Below are positions 18,118-26,702 of a stretch of DNA of 63,319 bases, in pieces. Numbering within the stretch: position 1 is the stretch's first letter; each line of letters begins with the position of its first letter. Both the position numbers and the translations under genes were made by a program. Where the stretch lies: assembly GCA_046714175.1 (NCBI GenBank), contig JBKKBI010000093.1:1-63319 (forward strand), given 5' to 3'. The stretch comes from UBA11373 sp046714175 (lineage in GTDB: Bacteria > Actinomycetota > Acidimicrobiia > Spongiisociales > UBA11373). Under the pieces are notes generated by a model. The model had not been told where the DNA came from and did not search any database. It saw only the letters and a program-made list of their open reading frames with translations.

Positions 18118-18236
18118 CGGCGGGCCGTCCTGCGTCGTGGTGGCGGCGCAACGCTAGACGACATCGCAACGGTCCCCACCGCCGCAGACGCGGCTCCGCC
18201 AGCACCCCACAGTCCGCAGATTTCCGCCAGCAGTCC

Positions 18237-18264
18237 TCAGCCAGACTCGTTCAGTTCTGGCTGA
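18237..18264 (-). terminator. Hairpin downstream of lipoprotein gene
   Basis: TCAGCCAGA and TCTGGCTGA form a nine-base-pair stem with a ten-base loop, three bases past the stop of the minus-strand lipoprotein gene. There is no T-tract, so an intrinsic terminator is only possible. Confidence 0.45.
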
Positions 18265-18267
18265 CCG

Positions 18268-18684
18268 TCACGCGGTGGGATTGTCGTAGTAGGTCAACAC
18301 CCCATCGGCGACCGAGCCGAGGATCTCGACCGGCTCCTCGCTCCATTGCGCCAGTTCGTGGTCCGCCGGGGCATCGGTCATCCCGGCCATGCCCTGAACC
18401 GAGAAGCCGGCCACTTCTAGGGTGGCCCCTCCGGGCTGGGGCGGGAATGACTCCAAGATGGCATCGGCGATCACCATCCGGCCATCGTCGTAGACGAACA
18501 GGTAGCCGCGAACCAGGTGCGGCCGGTCTGCGGGGGCGTCGATCGCCTCCGCCACCGAGATTGGGTCGCCGACCGCCACCCGACCGCCACCGGGCTGGGT
18601 CGTGGTGGTGGTGGTGGCGGCATCGTCGTCGCCGCAGGCCGCCACTATCAGGACGGCCAGAAACAGGGGAACCAATCGCTTCAT
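18268..18684 (-). CDS. Putative lipoprotein
   Basis: The product is a 138-residue secreted lipoprotein. The signal peptide MKRLVPLFLAVLIVAACG ends in a good lipobox (VAAC), followed by an acidic and Thr-rich spacer. The remaining domain of about 100 residues contains DRPHLVRGYLFVYDDGRMVIAD and has the look of a small beta-barrel, reminiscent of OB-like nucleic-acid-binding or YdeI-type folds, but no family is claimed. Two ATG codons (18690 and 18684) are possible; AGGAG spacing of eight bases favours the second. It stands alone between thrS and the MMPL gene. Confidence 0.75.
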   Translation of the reverse strand: MKRLVPLFLAVLIVAACGDDDAATTTTTTQPGGGRVAVGDPISVAEAIDAPADRPHLVRGYLFVYDDGRMVIADAILESFPPQPGGATLEVAGFSVQGMAGMTDAPADHELAQWSEEPVEILGSVADGVLTYYDNPTA

Positions 18685-18765
18685 AGTCATATCTCCTCTC
18701 CTTCGTTGCCGGTGAGACGGAACCGGCGGCACTGAGGTTCCCGTGACCTGAAAGAGACCGAGCTT

Positions 18766-20694
18766 TCAGCGGGGCGGCCGACAGATCCGGCGCACGGTTT
18801 CCACCACCTCGACCACCGGGATGTCCCGCCGCTCCTCCTCGCCCCGCAGACGGAGCCCAGCGGTCCCGGCGGCCTGATCGCTGTCGCCCACCACCAGCAC
18901 CGCAGGGTGCTTGTGGGTGATGGCCTTGCGCAGCTTCTCCCCCACCGTCTCGTCGGCGCCGTCGACCTCGCTGCGGATGCCGGCGTCACGCAGCCGGGCC
19001 ACCACCTGGTCGGCGTACTGGCGATGGCGATCGGCAACCGGGATGACGGTGGCCTGGATCGGTGACAGCCAGCCGGGGAGCGCTCCGGCGTAGTGCTCCA
19101 TGAGGACGCCGAAGAACCGCTCTACCGAGCCGAATAGGGCGCGGTGGATCATCACCGGACGCTCCTTCTCGTTCCCGGCGCCGGCAAACTCGAGGGCGAA
19201 GTTCTCCGGCTGGGCGAAGTCGACCTGCAGCGTCGACAACTGCCAGCGCCGTCCAATCGCGTCGCGAACATGAATGTCGATCTTGGGCCCGTAGAACGCA
19301 CCCTCGCCCGCGGCGACTTCGTAGGGCAGGCCGGTGCTGTGCATCGCCGCAGCCAGAGACTCGGTGGCCCGCTCCCACAATTCGGGGCGGCCGACGAACT
19401 TCTCCGGACGGGTGGAGAGATCGGCAGAAAACTCGTCGAAACCGAAGTCGCGCAGCACCATCAGCACGAAATCGAGCAGCCGCTTCAGCTCCTCGCCCAC
19501 ATCAGACTCCATACAGAAGATGTGGCTGTCGTCCTGGGTGAAGCCCCGGGCTCGCAGCAGGCCGTGGACCACACCGCTGCGCTCGTAGCGGTACACGGTC
19601 CCGAGTTCGAACAGGCGCATCGGAAGGTCCCGGTACGACCGCGCCTGGGAGCGGTAGATCAGAATGTGCCCCGGACAGTTCATCGGCTTGAGCACGTACT
19701 CGTCGCCATCATCGATCTCCATGGTCGGGAACATGTTCTCCCGATAGAAGGAGAGGTGACCCGATGTCTCCCACAGATGGCTGCGGGCGATGTGTGGTGT
19801 GAAGACGATGTCGTACCCGAAGGCGAGATGGGTGCGCCGCGAGTAGTCCTCCATGATCATGCGCACGAGGGCGCCGCGGGGATGCCACACCGCCAGGCCG
19901 CTGCCGGTCTCGGCGGGGAAGGAGTAGTAGTCGAGTTCGCCCCCGAGGCGGCGGTGATCCCGCTTGCGGGCCTCGTCGAGGCGATGCAGGTGATCGGTCA
20001 TCGCCTGGCGGCTCTCCCAGGCGGTCCCGTAGATGCGCTGTAACTGGGGACGATGTTCGTCACCACGCCAATAGGCGCCGGCGGTGCGCAGCAGCTTGAA
20101 GGCTGCCAGCCGACCCGTCGAGGGGAGGTGGGGGCCCCGGCACAGGTCGATGAAATCGCGGTTGCGATATGCGGAGACCGTGTCCCCGGAGGCGCCCTCG
20201 CCTTCATCCACCCCCTGGATGATCTCGACCTTGAAGGGATGGGCGGCGAACAATTCGAGGGCGGACGACTTGGACATCTCCATCCGCTCGAACGGCTGGT
20301 CGGCGGCCACGATCTCGGCCATGCGCGCTTCGATCCGCTCTACGTCCTCCGGGGTGAAGGCACGGCCGATGTCGAAGTCGTAGTAGAAGCCGTCGTCGAT
20401 CGCGGGCCCGATGGCGAAGGTGGCGCCGTCGAACAGACCCAGCACTGCCTGGGCGAGCACGTGGGCCGCAGAGTGACGCAACACGTGCCGGCCGGCCTCG
20501 CTCTCGGCGGTGATCACCTCGAGACGACCACCAGTGGGGAGCGGCCGATTCAGATCGAGTTCGGCGCCGTCGAGACGCACCGCCACCGCGGCGGCGGCGA
20601 GGCGCTTCCCGATGGCCAAAGCAGCATCGGCGCCAGTGGCGCCGTCCGCCAAGCGCAGCTCCTTGCCGTCGGGGAGGGTCACCGTGAGGGGCAT
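18766..20694 (-). CDS. thrS: Threonyl-tRNA synthetase
   Basis: This 642-residue class-II synthetase has all expected parts: an N-terminal TGS domain (residues 1-60), an editing domain with LRHSAAHVLAQAVLGLF, a catalytic core with the zinc Cys in MNCPGHILIY, motif 2 ELGTVYRYERSGVVHGLLR and motif 3 near IHRALFGSVERF, then an anticodon-binding domain ending at LVVGDSDQAAG. The editing site suggests normal Ser-tRNA clearance. No T-box leader is visible in the short upstream region. Confidence 0.97.
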   Translation of the reverse strand: MPLTVTLPDGKELRLADGATGADAALAIGKRLAAAAVAVRLDGAELDLNRPLPTGGRLEVITAESEAGRHVLRHSAAHVLAQAVLGLFDGATFAIGPAIDDGFYYDFDIGRAFTPEDVERIEARMAEIVAADQPFERMEMSKSSALELFAAHPFKVEIIQGVDEGEGASGDTVSAYRNRDFIDLCRGPHLPSTGRLAAFKLLRTAGAYWRGDEHRPQLQRIYGTAWESRQAMTDHLHRLDEARKRDHRRLGGELDYYSFPAETGSGLAVWHPRGALVRMIMEDYSRRTHLAFGYDIVFTPHIARSHLWETSGHLSFYRENMFPTMEIDDGDEYVLKPMNCPGHILIYRSQARSYRDLPMRLFELGTVYRYERSGVVHGLLRARGFTQDDSHIFCMESDVGEELKRLLDFVLMVLRDFGFDEFSADLSTRPEKFVGRPELWERATESLAAAMHSTGLPYEVAAGEGAFYGPKIDIHVRDAIGRRWQLSTLQVDFAQPENFALEFAGAGNEKERPVMIHRALFGSVERFFGVLMEHYAGALPGWLSPIQATVIPVADRHRQYADQVVARLRDAGIRSEVDGADETVGEKLRKAITHKHPAVLVVGDSDQAAGTAGLRLRGEEERRDIPVVEVVETVRRICRPPR

Positions 20695-20758
20695 GGGATC
20701 GTGAGGGTAGGCGCGGGGAAAATGAGGCCGGATGCCGGTGGCCGGAAGCGGGAGACCC

Positions 20759-20863
20759 TCAGCCGAAGAGCTTGCCGCATCCCGGGCAGGTGGAGTCGTC
20801 CTCGATCGTCGCCGTCCGGCACCACGGGCACGGTAGGTCGGGATGGATCGGGTCGTGAAGCAT
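20759..20863 (-). CDS. Small zinc-ribbon protein, tentative
   Basis: A 34-residue reading frame beginning MLHDPIHPDLPCPWC has two CxxC pairs (CPWC and CPGC) separated by about ten residues, ending in KLFG. This is the pattern of a minimal rubredoxin-like or zinc-ribbon knuckle. It lies 64 bases upstream of thrS on the same strand. The open frame is longer (to 20980), but only the C-terminal part looks conserved. It could be a chance frame; the paired CxxC motifs are the only support. Confidence 0.4.
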   Translation of the reverse strand: MLHDPIHPDLPCPWCRTATIEDDSTCPGCGKLFG

Positions 20864-21013
20864 CACCAGTCGCGACGGGCGTCGTGCCGACGAACCTGAC
20901 AAGAGCGGGCTCCTCACTCGGTCCGGCGCAGAGTAGGCGTCACTCTGGTGAATGTGAAGGATTGCCGAGCTCGCCGGCATCCGTCATCCTCCCCCACCCC
21001 TAACATCGCCCGC

Positions 21014-22006
21014 GTGTCTCGAGTCGGTCTCGTACTCGGCGGCGGCGGAATCACCGGCGCCGCCTTTCATTTCGGGGCGCTGCTATCGCTGCGCATGGCT
21101 ACGGACTGGAACCCTTCCCGGGCAGAGGTCGTGGTCGGCACCTCCTCAGGAGCAGTGGTAGCCGCCCTGGTTCGTTCCGATCGCCTGGAACTCGACGCCC
21201 TGATCGGCGATGTGCATGGCGCCGCCGAGCTGACCAGCGAGTTGGGCCGGCGCATCTATCAGCGCACCCGCCCCGCCGGGGTGTCCCGGTGGGTGCGGCA
21301 CGGGCTGATTCCCGGGCTGCGCCGACCCGGTATCGGGCTGGCGGTTGGATCACCCGGCCGCTACACGACCGCGGGCATCGCCGATTGGATCCGCGACACG
21401 GTTGGACCTGCCGCCGAAGGATGGCCGGCGGCCCCGACGACCATCGTCGCCTACGAGGTGGAGTCCCGTCGCCGCGTCGCGTTCGGCACCGAGGGCAGCC
21501 CGGACGTCCCCCTCGCCGTCGCGGTCGCGGCATCGGCCGCGGTTCCCGTCGTCTTCGAGCCGGTACTGATCGACGGCCGCCACTACGTCGACGGCGGCGT
21601 CGCCAGCGGGACCAACGCCGACCTTCTGCTCGGATATCCCGCAGCACTGGATCTGGTCATCGTGGTCGCACCGATGGCTTCCCTGGAAGGCCGTCCCGAT
21701 GCCCGCTTCTACGAGGGCTACGTGGACCGCCTCGGCGGTGCCGCCCTCGAGGAAGAGTTGCGCTCCATCGCCACCGCGTGGCCCGGCACAGACATGGTGG
21801 TCCTCCGTCCCGACGCCGCGGTGCTCGCCGCCGGCCGGCCCAACCCTCTCGACCCCGCCGCGGCGCTCCCCTGTTTCCTGGCCACATTGCGGTCGATGCG
21901 CTCGGCGCTCGCCGCACCGGAAGTCTGGCCGTTGCTGGAGAAGCACTTCCCGGGTACCCGACGCCATCGCTCGTGGCTGGGACGGCTGCGGGCGAGTCGC
22001 GCTTGA
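21014..22006 (+). CDS. Patatin-like phospholipase family protein
   Basis: This is a predicted 330-residue serine hydrolase acting on phospholipids or acylglycerols. The glycine-rich oxyanion hole is LGGGGITGAAFHFG, the nucleophile serine lies in GTSSG (GxSxG) and the catalytic Asp in YVDGGVASG. These three elements define the patatin Ser-Asp dyad. The frame is open from a GTG at 20948, but VSRVGLVLGGGG starting at the GTG at 21014 is the natural N-terminus. It converges with the molybdenum oxidoreductase gene, ten bases apart. Confidence 0.86.
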   Translation: MSRVGLVLGGGGITGAAFHFGALLSLRMATDWNPSRAEVVVGTSSGAVVAALVRSDRLELDALIGDVHGAAELTSELGRRIYQRTRPAGVSRWVRHGLIPGLRRPGIGLAVGSPGRYTTAGIADWIRDTVGPAAEGWPAAPTTIVAYEVESRRRVAFGTEGSPDVPLAVAVAASAAVPVVFEPVLIDGRHYVDGGVASGTNADLLLGYPAALDLVIVVAPMASLEGRPDARFYEGYVDRLGGAALEEELRSIATAWPGTDMVVLRPDAAVLAAGRPNPLDPAAALPCFLATLRSMRSALAAPEVWPLLEKHFPGTRRHRSWLGRLRASRA

Positions 22007-22015
22007 GTTCCCCGG

Positions 22016-23524
22016 CTACTCGGCCCGGACCCGGACCGTGTGGTGGCCGGTGGCGCCATCGGGCCGCGGCGGGGTGCGCTCCGCGGTCTGGACATACCCG
22101 GTTCCGTCGGTGGCGCGAACGGACATCGTGTGCTCGCCCGGGGTCATGACGGTATCGAGTCGCCATTGCACCCAGGCGTGCGATGACAACGGGACGCTCA
22201 GCTCGCACTCCATCCATTGACCACCGTCCACCGTCAACTCGACCCGGTCTACTCCGTGTATCGGGGCCCAGGCGACACCCGCCACGGTGACGGCACCCGC
22301 GGCGACCCGGCGCCGGGGCAGATCGATTCGGGACTGGGTCTTGATCGGAGCCTCCTTGGCCCAGCCCCGCGGCACCCAGTAACCGTCGTGTCCCTCCCAG
22401 GTGGTGAGCTCGATCTCCGACAGCCACTTGGTCGCCGAGACATACCCGTACACCCCGGGGACGATGAGGCGGGCCGGAAATCCGTGGGCGCCCGGCAGTG
22501 GGTCGCCGTTCATCGCCACCGCAACCAGAGCCTGTCTGCCATCGCTGGCGAGGGTGGTGGGGAACCCGGCGGTGAACCCATCCACGGAACGGCCCACCAC
22601 CTGCCCCGCCCCGGGGTGCACTCCGGCGCGCTCCAACAGGTCGGCCAACCGCACCCCCGCCCAGCGGGCATTGCCCACGAGGTCGCCGCCGACTTCGTTC
22701 GACACACACGCGATGGTGACATGCTCCTCGACCAGTTCCATGGCGAGGAGATCGTCGTATCCCAGGTCGAGAGTGCGATCGACCATCCCGGAAACCTGTA
22801 GCCGCCACCGCCCCAGGTCGACGCGGGGAATCAGCAGAGCGGTGTCGATGCGATAGAACTCCCGGTTGGGAACTTCGACGGGCGTCAGTCCTGTGATGCC
22901 GAACTCGTGCTCGGGGCCGGGCCGCGGCGCCGGATCCGCGATCGGACCGATGGTCACCCCGGGAGCGGGAGCGGGGCGACTGCGCAACAGGCGCCCGCCA
23001 ACACCGGCGGCGAGCGCAAAGGTCGCGGTTCCTCCGGCGAGGGCAAGGAACCGCCGCCGGTCGCCACTACCCGGTACCCCCGCAGCCGGATCATCGTGCG
23101 GAGTGGTGCGGAACAAGGTCAGGACCACGGCGAGTCCGGTGGCTGCGGCGACCGCGGCCGCGGCGAACACCACCGGGGTTTCGGCCCCCGGCTCCTGGCT
23201 TCCCGCCCACCCCCCGAACAGGCCTAGCCCGACGAACACCACGACCGGGATCAGCATCCGATCTCCCGAGATGGAGCCGACCAGCCACCCGATCGCGAGC
23301 GCAATGAGCACCGTCCCGACGGCGAGAGCTGTCTTGTCGCCGGTTCCGAAGTTGGCGACCGCGAAGTCCCGGAGCCACGGTGGCGAGGCATCGACCACGA
23401 TGGCTCCAACCGCCGCCAGCGGCGAGGGGAGAGCGAACAGTCCGGCGAGCAACTCCCCCACCCCGAGCGCCGCACCCGCGCCGACCGCGCCGGCAATACC
23501 CCCGCGGACGCGCTCCCAGGCCAT
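22016..23524 (-). CDS. Membrane-anchored sulfite-oxidase-family molybdopterin oxidoreductase
   Basis: This is a 502-residue protein. The first 180 residues contain four to five hydrophobic segments (about 7-30, 68-84, 92-106, 118-138 and 158-178). The C-terminal two-thirds is an oxidoreductase molybdopterin-binding domain with the molybdenum-ligand Cys-273 in VTIACVSNEVGG, followed by a Mo-co dimerisation-like domain (about 395-500). The second-to-last hydrophobic segment follows RRRFLALAGG, which resembles a degenerate twin-arginine signal embedded in the membrane part. Substrate and electron acceptor are unknown; no heme domain or YedZ partner lies next to it. Confidence 0.88.
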   Translation of the reverse strand: MAWERVRGGIAGAVGAGAALGVGELLAGLFALPSPLAAVGAIVVDASPPWLRDFAVANFGTGDKTALAVGTVLIALAIGWLVGSISGDRMLIPVVVFVGLGLFGGWAGSQEPGAETPVVFAAAAVAAATGLAVVLTLFRTTPHDDPAAGVPGSGDRRRFLALAGGTATFALAAGVGGRLLRSRPAPAPGVTIGPIADPAPRPGPEHEFGITGLTPVEVPNREFYRIDTALLIPRVDLGRWRLQVSGMVDRTLDLGYDDLLAMELVEEHVTIACVSNEVGGDLVGNARWAGVRLADLLERAGVHPGAGQVVGRSVDGFTAGFPTTLASDGRQALVAVAMNGDPLPGAHGFPARLIVPGVYGYVSATKWLSEIELTTWEGHDGYWVPRGWAKEAPIKTQSRIDLPRRRVAAGAVTVAGVAWAPIHGVDRVELTVDGGQWMECELSVPLSSHAWVQWRLDTVMTPGEHTMSVRATDGTGYVQTAERTPPRPDGATGHHTVRVRAE

Positions 23525-23625
23525 GGGGTCTCAACGCCGGACCGACCGGTGCCGTTCCCATTCGCCCGGTAGTGTCGGCCCGTGGCGCAGCGACCGGGGA
23601 TGGATCGACCACCCCGCCTTCACCA

Positions 23626-24057
23626 GTGACCCGTCGCCCGCTCGCCCGCCTCGGCGCGGCCGCCATCCTCGCCATCCAGCTGCTGCTCATCGTGCGCGCC
23701 TATTCGGCGCCCATCGACACCTTCGGGTTTCAGATGTTCCCCGAGTCGTCGCAGTGGGAGGCCGACATCGTCCGGGTGCTGCGGGACGGAAGCCGGATCG
23801 ATATCGCCGAGCCGTGGCCCGGCGGCTATCGATGGGACATGCTGGTGGACGCCCGCGGTCTCGGCTCACCGCGCGGGCTGCACCACGCCGACGCCGGTCT
23901 CGACGCCACCCTGCACCTGCTCCAGGCCTCCCTCGACTGGGTGGCCGGACACACTCCCGCCGACACCGAGACGGTGCGTCTCGAGGCGACGGTCACCGTG
24001 GTCCACAACGGCCGCAGCCCCACGACGCGGCTCCTGGTGAGCGAGACCCGCGGGTGA
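23626..24057 (+). CDS. Membrane-anchored hypothetical protein of the HTTM operon
   Basis: This 143-residue product has one N-terminal membrane helix (LARLGAAAILAIQLLLIV) and a soluble extracytoplasmic domain of about 110 residues. It was not recognised. Its stop overlaps the GTG start of the HTTM gene (GTGA), so the two are coupled. An alternative GTG at 23572 would add 18 residues. The gene pair looks like a small-anchor plus carboxylase-like arrangement. Confidence 0.7.
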   Translation: MTRRPLARLGAAAILAIQLLLIVRAYSAPIDTFGFQMFPESSQWEADIVRVLRDGSRIDIAEPWPGGYRWDMLVDARGLGSPRGLHHADAGLDATLHLLQASLDWVAGHTPADTETVRLEATVTVVHNGRSPTTRLLVSETRG

Positions 24058-25136
24058 ACTGGAACGCCCGGCTCGATGATCCGATCGACCCCCGCCCCCT
24101 GCTCCCCTTGAGAGTCGCGGTGGGACCGCTGGTGCTGCTCCACCTGATGCCCTTCCTCGATCGGGCGGCGGCGGGGGTGATCTACCGCGACCGGTTCTGG
24201 CTCCCCTACGCCGATTGGTATCCCCACCTGCCCCGGGCGCTCTATGTGGCTCTGCTGTGGTCCATCGTCGCCGCCGGATTCATGGTGTCCGTCGGGCTGC
24301 TCACCAGGATCGGCGCGTGGTACAGCGCCGGCGGCGTCGCCTACAACCTCTTTCTCAGCCAGACCCACTTCCATCACAACCGCGCCTTTCTCCTCATCCT
24401 GCTCATTGCAATGGCGGTGCTTCCCGTAGGGACCACGGTGTCGCTCGACCGCCGGTGGCGCACCCCGGTGGTGCTGGCCCGCGGGGGCGGTCGCCGCCTG
24501 GCACTGACCGTGCTCCGGGTCGAGATCGCCCTCGTCTATCTGGCGTCGGGATTCTCCAAACTCATCGACCCCGACTGGTGGGGAGGCACCGTGACCCGCT
24601 TGCGCATCGTCGCCGGCCAAGACCGCCTCGGGGGGATCCCGGACGCGATTCTCGAGGCGGTGCTCGAACCCGGGTTCCACCGTTGGGCGGCGAAGGGGAT
24701 CGTGCTCACCGAGATCTTCATCGGCGCCGGTCTCCTGTGGCGCCGCACCCGCCTCGGAGCCATCTGGATGGCGATCCTGTTCCATCTCGCCATCGAGGCC
24801 ACGGCCGACGTGCAGGTGTTCTCGATCGCGGCATTGGTGGCACTGGTCGTGTGGGTCTCGCCCACGTCACGCGACCGCAGTGTCACGGTGCCCAGGCGCT
24901 GGCAGGGGGCACTGGTACGCGCCCTGGATTGGACCGGGCGGTTCGTCGTCATCGTTGCCCCGGGCAGCAGCGGCATCGCCGTGACCGACCGCGACGGCCG
25001 CCGTCGCCGCGGGGGCGCCGCCGCCTGGTTTGCCGCAACTCGCCTCCCCATCGCCTTCCCGATCGCCGCCCCCAAGCTGCTGGGGCGGAACCGACGCGCC
25101 TACGCTGCGGCCGGAACAGAGAGAGGAGTCCCGTGA
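24054..25136 (+). CDS. HTTM-domain membrane protein (vitamin K carboxylase-like)
   Basis: This 360-residue polytopic protein has the horizontally transferred transmembrane (HTTM) domain, related to vitamin K-dependent gamma-carboxylase. Typical stretches are RVAVGPLVLLHLMPFLD, SQTHFHHNRAFLLILLIAMAVLP and VEIALVYLASGFSKLIDPDWWGG. Bacterial members are of unknown function. The GTG at 24054 overlaps the preceding stop, and the stop overlaps the next start, giving a tightly coupled three-gene operon. The open frame upstream of 24054 is a shadow. Confidence 0.85.
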   Translation: MNWNARLDDPIDPRPLLPLRVAVGPLVLLHLMPFLDRAAAGVIYRDRFWLPYADWYPHLPRALYVALLWSIVAAGFMVSVGLLTRIGAWYSAGGVAYNLFLSQTHFHHNRAFLLILLIAMAVLPVGTTVSLDRRWRTPVVLARGGGRRLALTVLRVEIALVYLASGFSKLIDPDWWGGTVTRLRIVAGQDRLGGIPDAILEAVLEPGFHRWAAKGIVLTEIFIGAGLLWRRTRLGAIWMAILFHLAIEATADVQVFSIAALVALVVWVSPTSRDRSVTVPRRWQGALVRALDWTGRFVVIVAPGSSGIAVTDRDGRRRRGGAAAWFAATRLPIAFPIAAPKLLGRNRRAYAAAGTERGVP

Positions 25137-25423
25137 TCGAGCCGACACCGCTGTGGCAGACACGGCGGTTCCGCATTGGGGTCCTGGTGGCCGCGATCGC
25201 GGTGCTGGCTCTGGTACTGATCCTGCAGAACTTCGACACCACCGAGGTCCAGTTCTACTTCTGGCGCGCCGAGGCCCCTCTCGCCATTGTGATCTTTACC
25301 TCGATGCTCGCGGGCGCCGGCCTCCAAATGTTGATCAAGACGATGCTGCGCCGCCGCAAGCGGGTACGCCAGGCCGGACGCGAACCCGCCAACCCGGGCG
25401 GCATTGCCGACGAAGCGCCCTAG
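25133..25423 (+). CDS. LapA-family (DUF1049) small membrane protein
   Basis: This is a 96-residue protein with two membrane helices (about residues 13-31 and 46-66). ILQNFDTTEVQFYFWRAE between them is the LapA/DUF1049 signature, followed by a basic tail RRRKRVRQ. LapA proteins assist assembly of envelope components in enterobacteria; the role in actinobacteria is not defined. GAGAGGAG lies before the GTG, which overlaps the HTTM stop. Confidence 0.85.
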   Translation: MIEPTPLWQTRRFRIGVLVAAIAVLALVLILQNFDTTEVQFYFWRAEAPLAIVIFTSMLAGAGLQMLIKTMLRRRKRVRQAGREPANPGGIADEAP

Positions 25424-25446
25424 AGCGGCAACGGATCGGCCGCTCT
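25422..25446. terminator. Bidirectional hairpin between convergent genes
   Basis: AGAGCGGC and GCCGCTCT form an eight-base-pair stem that overlaps the stop codons of both the LapA-family gene (plus) and the DUF4332 gene (minus). No T-run follows on either side. Confidence 0.5.
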
Positions 25447-25919
25447 CAGTTGTAGCGCGGACCCTGGTAGGTGTTCGGCTTGCGCCCGGTCAGCTCCGGC
25501 GGGCCCCATGTGTCGTGGTACCAGATGTTGCGCAGCATGAGACGAGCCTGTTCGATCCAGTTGCTGAGGGTGGCCGCGCGGGGCGTCTTCTTGGCCATCC
25601 GCTCGATCGCCGCCGCGATTTCCACCTCTCCGGCGAGCTCCATCGGGTTGCGCGTGCTGAGGTCCACCACCCCGGCCACCCCTGCCCGCAGCAGCAGCCG
25701 GGCGTAATCGTCGTCGATCCCTTTGATCCGTATCAGGTCGGCGCGGTGCACCCAGTCCGCGATACGGCGGGATCCGATCTTGGTCGCGGCGGCGAGCTCG
25801 GCACGCCCATCGGGGGTGCTCCCCTTCCTCAGCAAGGCATCGGTGTCTTTGATCCCGGCCTTGATCAGGCGGGCAACCTGCTTGTCGCCGATCCCTATCA
25901 GCTTCTCGAGCTTCGCCAT
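25446..25919 (-). CDS. DUF4332 helix-hairpin-helix protein
   Basis: This 157-residue helical protein matches DUF4332. It contains two helix-hairpin-helix-like units (LEKLIGIGDKQVARLIKAGI and DLIRIKGIDDDYARLLLRAG), a fold generally used to bind DNA or RNA nonspecifically. The C-terminus (ARLMLRNIWYHDTWGPPEL) is aromatic and lineage-specific. The ATG at 25919 has GAGGAG six bases upstream. It follows two small genes on the same strand. Confidence 0.82.
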   Translation of the reverse strand: MAKLEKLIGIGDKQVARLIKAGIKDTDALLRKGSTPDGRAELAAATKIGSRRIADWVHRADLIRIKGIDDDYARLLLRAGVAGVVDLSTRNPMELAGEVEIAAAIERMAKKTPRAATLSNWIEQARLMLRNIWYHDTWGPPELTGRKPNTYQGPRYN

Positions 25920-25974
25920 GCGGTCTCCTCGGGTCGTACCTGCAAAGTTACCAACCCGCACCGGGCCTGTCGCT

Positions 25975-26178
25975 TCAGACCGCCCAGCGCTGCTGGTCGG
26001 GAGGTGGTTCGTCATCGGCGAAGCGGGTCACCCGGTGAGTGTCGAGATTGACGACGCCCACAGCGGTGAAGGGGCCGTCGCCACCCCAGAGTTCGGCCAC
26101 CCCGACCGCGCGTGCCAGGTCGTGGCTGCAGCGCCCGTTCTCACAACCTCGGAAAAGTGCGGCCTCGGAGTGATCCAC
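25975..26178 (-). CDS. Small hypothetical protein
   Basis: This frame encodes 67 residues from a GTG. Third codon positions are mostly G or C, as in neighbouring genes, which argues for real coding. The product has two cysteines near the start (RGCENGRCSHD) and a middle segment FTAVGVVNLDTH; nothing is recognised. It lies between the metallopeptidase and DUF4332 genes on the same strand with short gaps, so it is probably part of their transcription unit. Confidence 0.5.
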   Translation of the reverse strand: MDHSEAALFRGCENGRCSHDLARAVGVAELWGGDGPFTAVGVVNLDTHRVTRFADDEPPPDQQRWAV

Positions 26179-26213
26179 CCCGCAGCCATCGGCCGCTCCA
26201 TGGCGGTCCTTGA

Positions 26214-26564
26214 CTAGTACCCGAGCTCGTCGAGGCGCTCGTCGTCGATGCCGAGGTGGTGGGCCACCTCGTGCAGCACCGTCTTGCGGATCTGAGCCTG
26301 AAGCCGGCTCGGCGGGAGGCGCAATTCGAGGTGGGAGCCCATGAACAGCGTGATCCGGTCAGGGAGGAAACCCGAGTAGCCCGAAGCGCGATCGTGGAGG
26401 TTCACACCTTCGTAAAGGCCAAGCAACCCGCTGCCACCGGGATCCTGGGCCGGAGTGGGCCACTCCTCCACCACCACGTGGAGATTGTCGAGAACCGCGG
26501 TGACCCAGGGAGGGAGATCCTCCAATGCCGCATCGACGAGTTGCTCGAACTCCGACCGCTTCAT
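26214..26564 (-). CDS. Minimal zincin-like metallopeptidase (PF06262 type)
   Basis: This 116-residue protein carries an HExxH zinc motif in HEVAHHLGIDDERLDELG, with the downstream Asp/Glu typical of the short actinobacterial metallopeptidase family. The N-terminal part (FEQLVDAALEDLPPWV) is also family-like. There is no signal peptide, so it is cytoplasmic. The physiological substrate is unknown for the family. ATG at 26564. It heads the small minus-strand cluster and diverges from tRNA-Val. Confidence 0.88.
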   Translation of the reverse strand: MKRSEFEQLVDAALEDLPPWVTAVLDNLHVVVEEWPTPAQDPGGSGLLGLYEGVNLHDRASGYSGFLPDRITLFMGSHLELRLPPSRLQAQIRKTVLHEVAHHLGIDDERLDELGY

Positions 26565-26600
26565 CGGGGGCAGGATACGGGGGTTAGAATTGCCCCCTTC

Positions 26601-26675
26601 GGGCGCTTAGCTCAGCGGGAGAGCGCTGCCTTCACACGGCAGAGGCCACTGGTTCAATCCCAGTAGCGCCCACCA
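26601..26675 (+). tRNA. tRNA-Val (anticodon CAC)
   Basis: The cloverleaf folds completely: a seven-base-pair acceptor stem GGGCGCT/AGCGCCC, D-arm GCTC...GAGC, anticodon stem CTGCC/GGCAG around loop TTCACAC, T-arm ACTGG/CCAGT, and an encoded CCA. The anticodon CAC reads GUG. Apart from the anticodon arm and variable region it is nearly identical to tRNA-Val(GAC) at 38364-38438. Confidence 0.97.
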
Positions 26676-26702
26676 CACGAATCCCCCGGGCCCGCTGGTC
26701 TC

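Noticed and set aside
20695..20760. T-box leader of thrS
   Set aside because: The leader is only 64 bases to the next frame; no specifier loop or TGGNACC-like antiterminator bulge is seen.
22866..24053. Long N-terminal extension of the HTTM protein
   Set aside because: It is antisense to the molybdenum oxidoreductase and overlaps the anchor-protein gene; HTTM homology begins after 24054.
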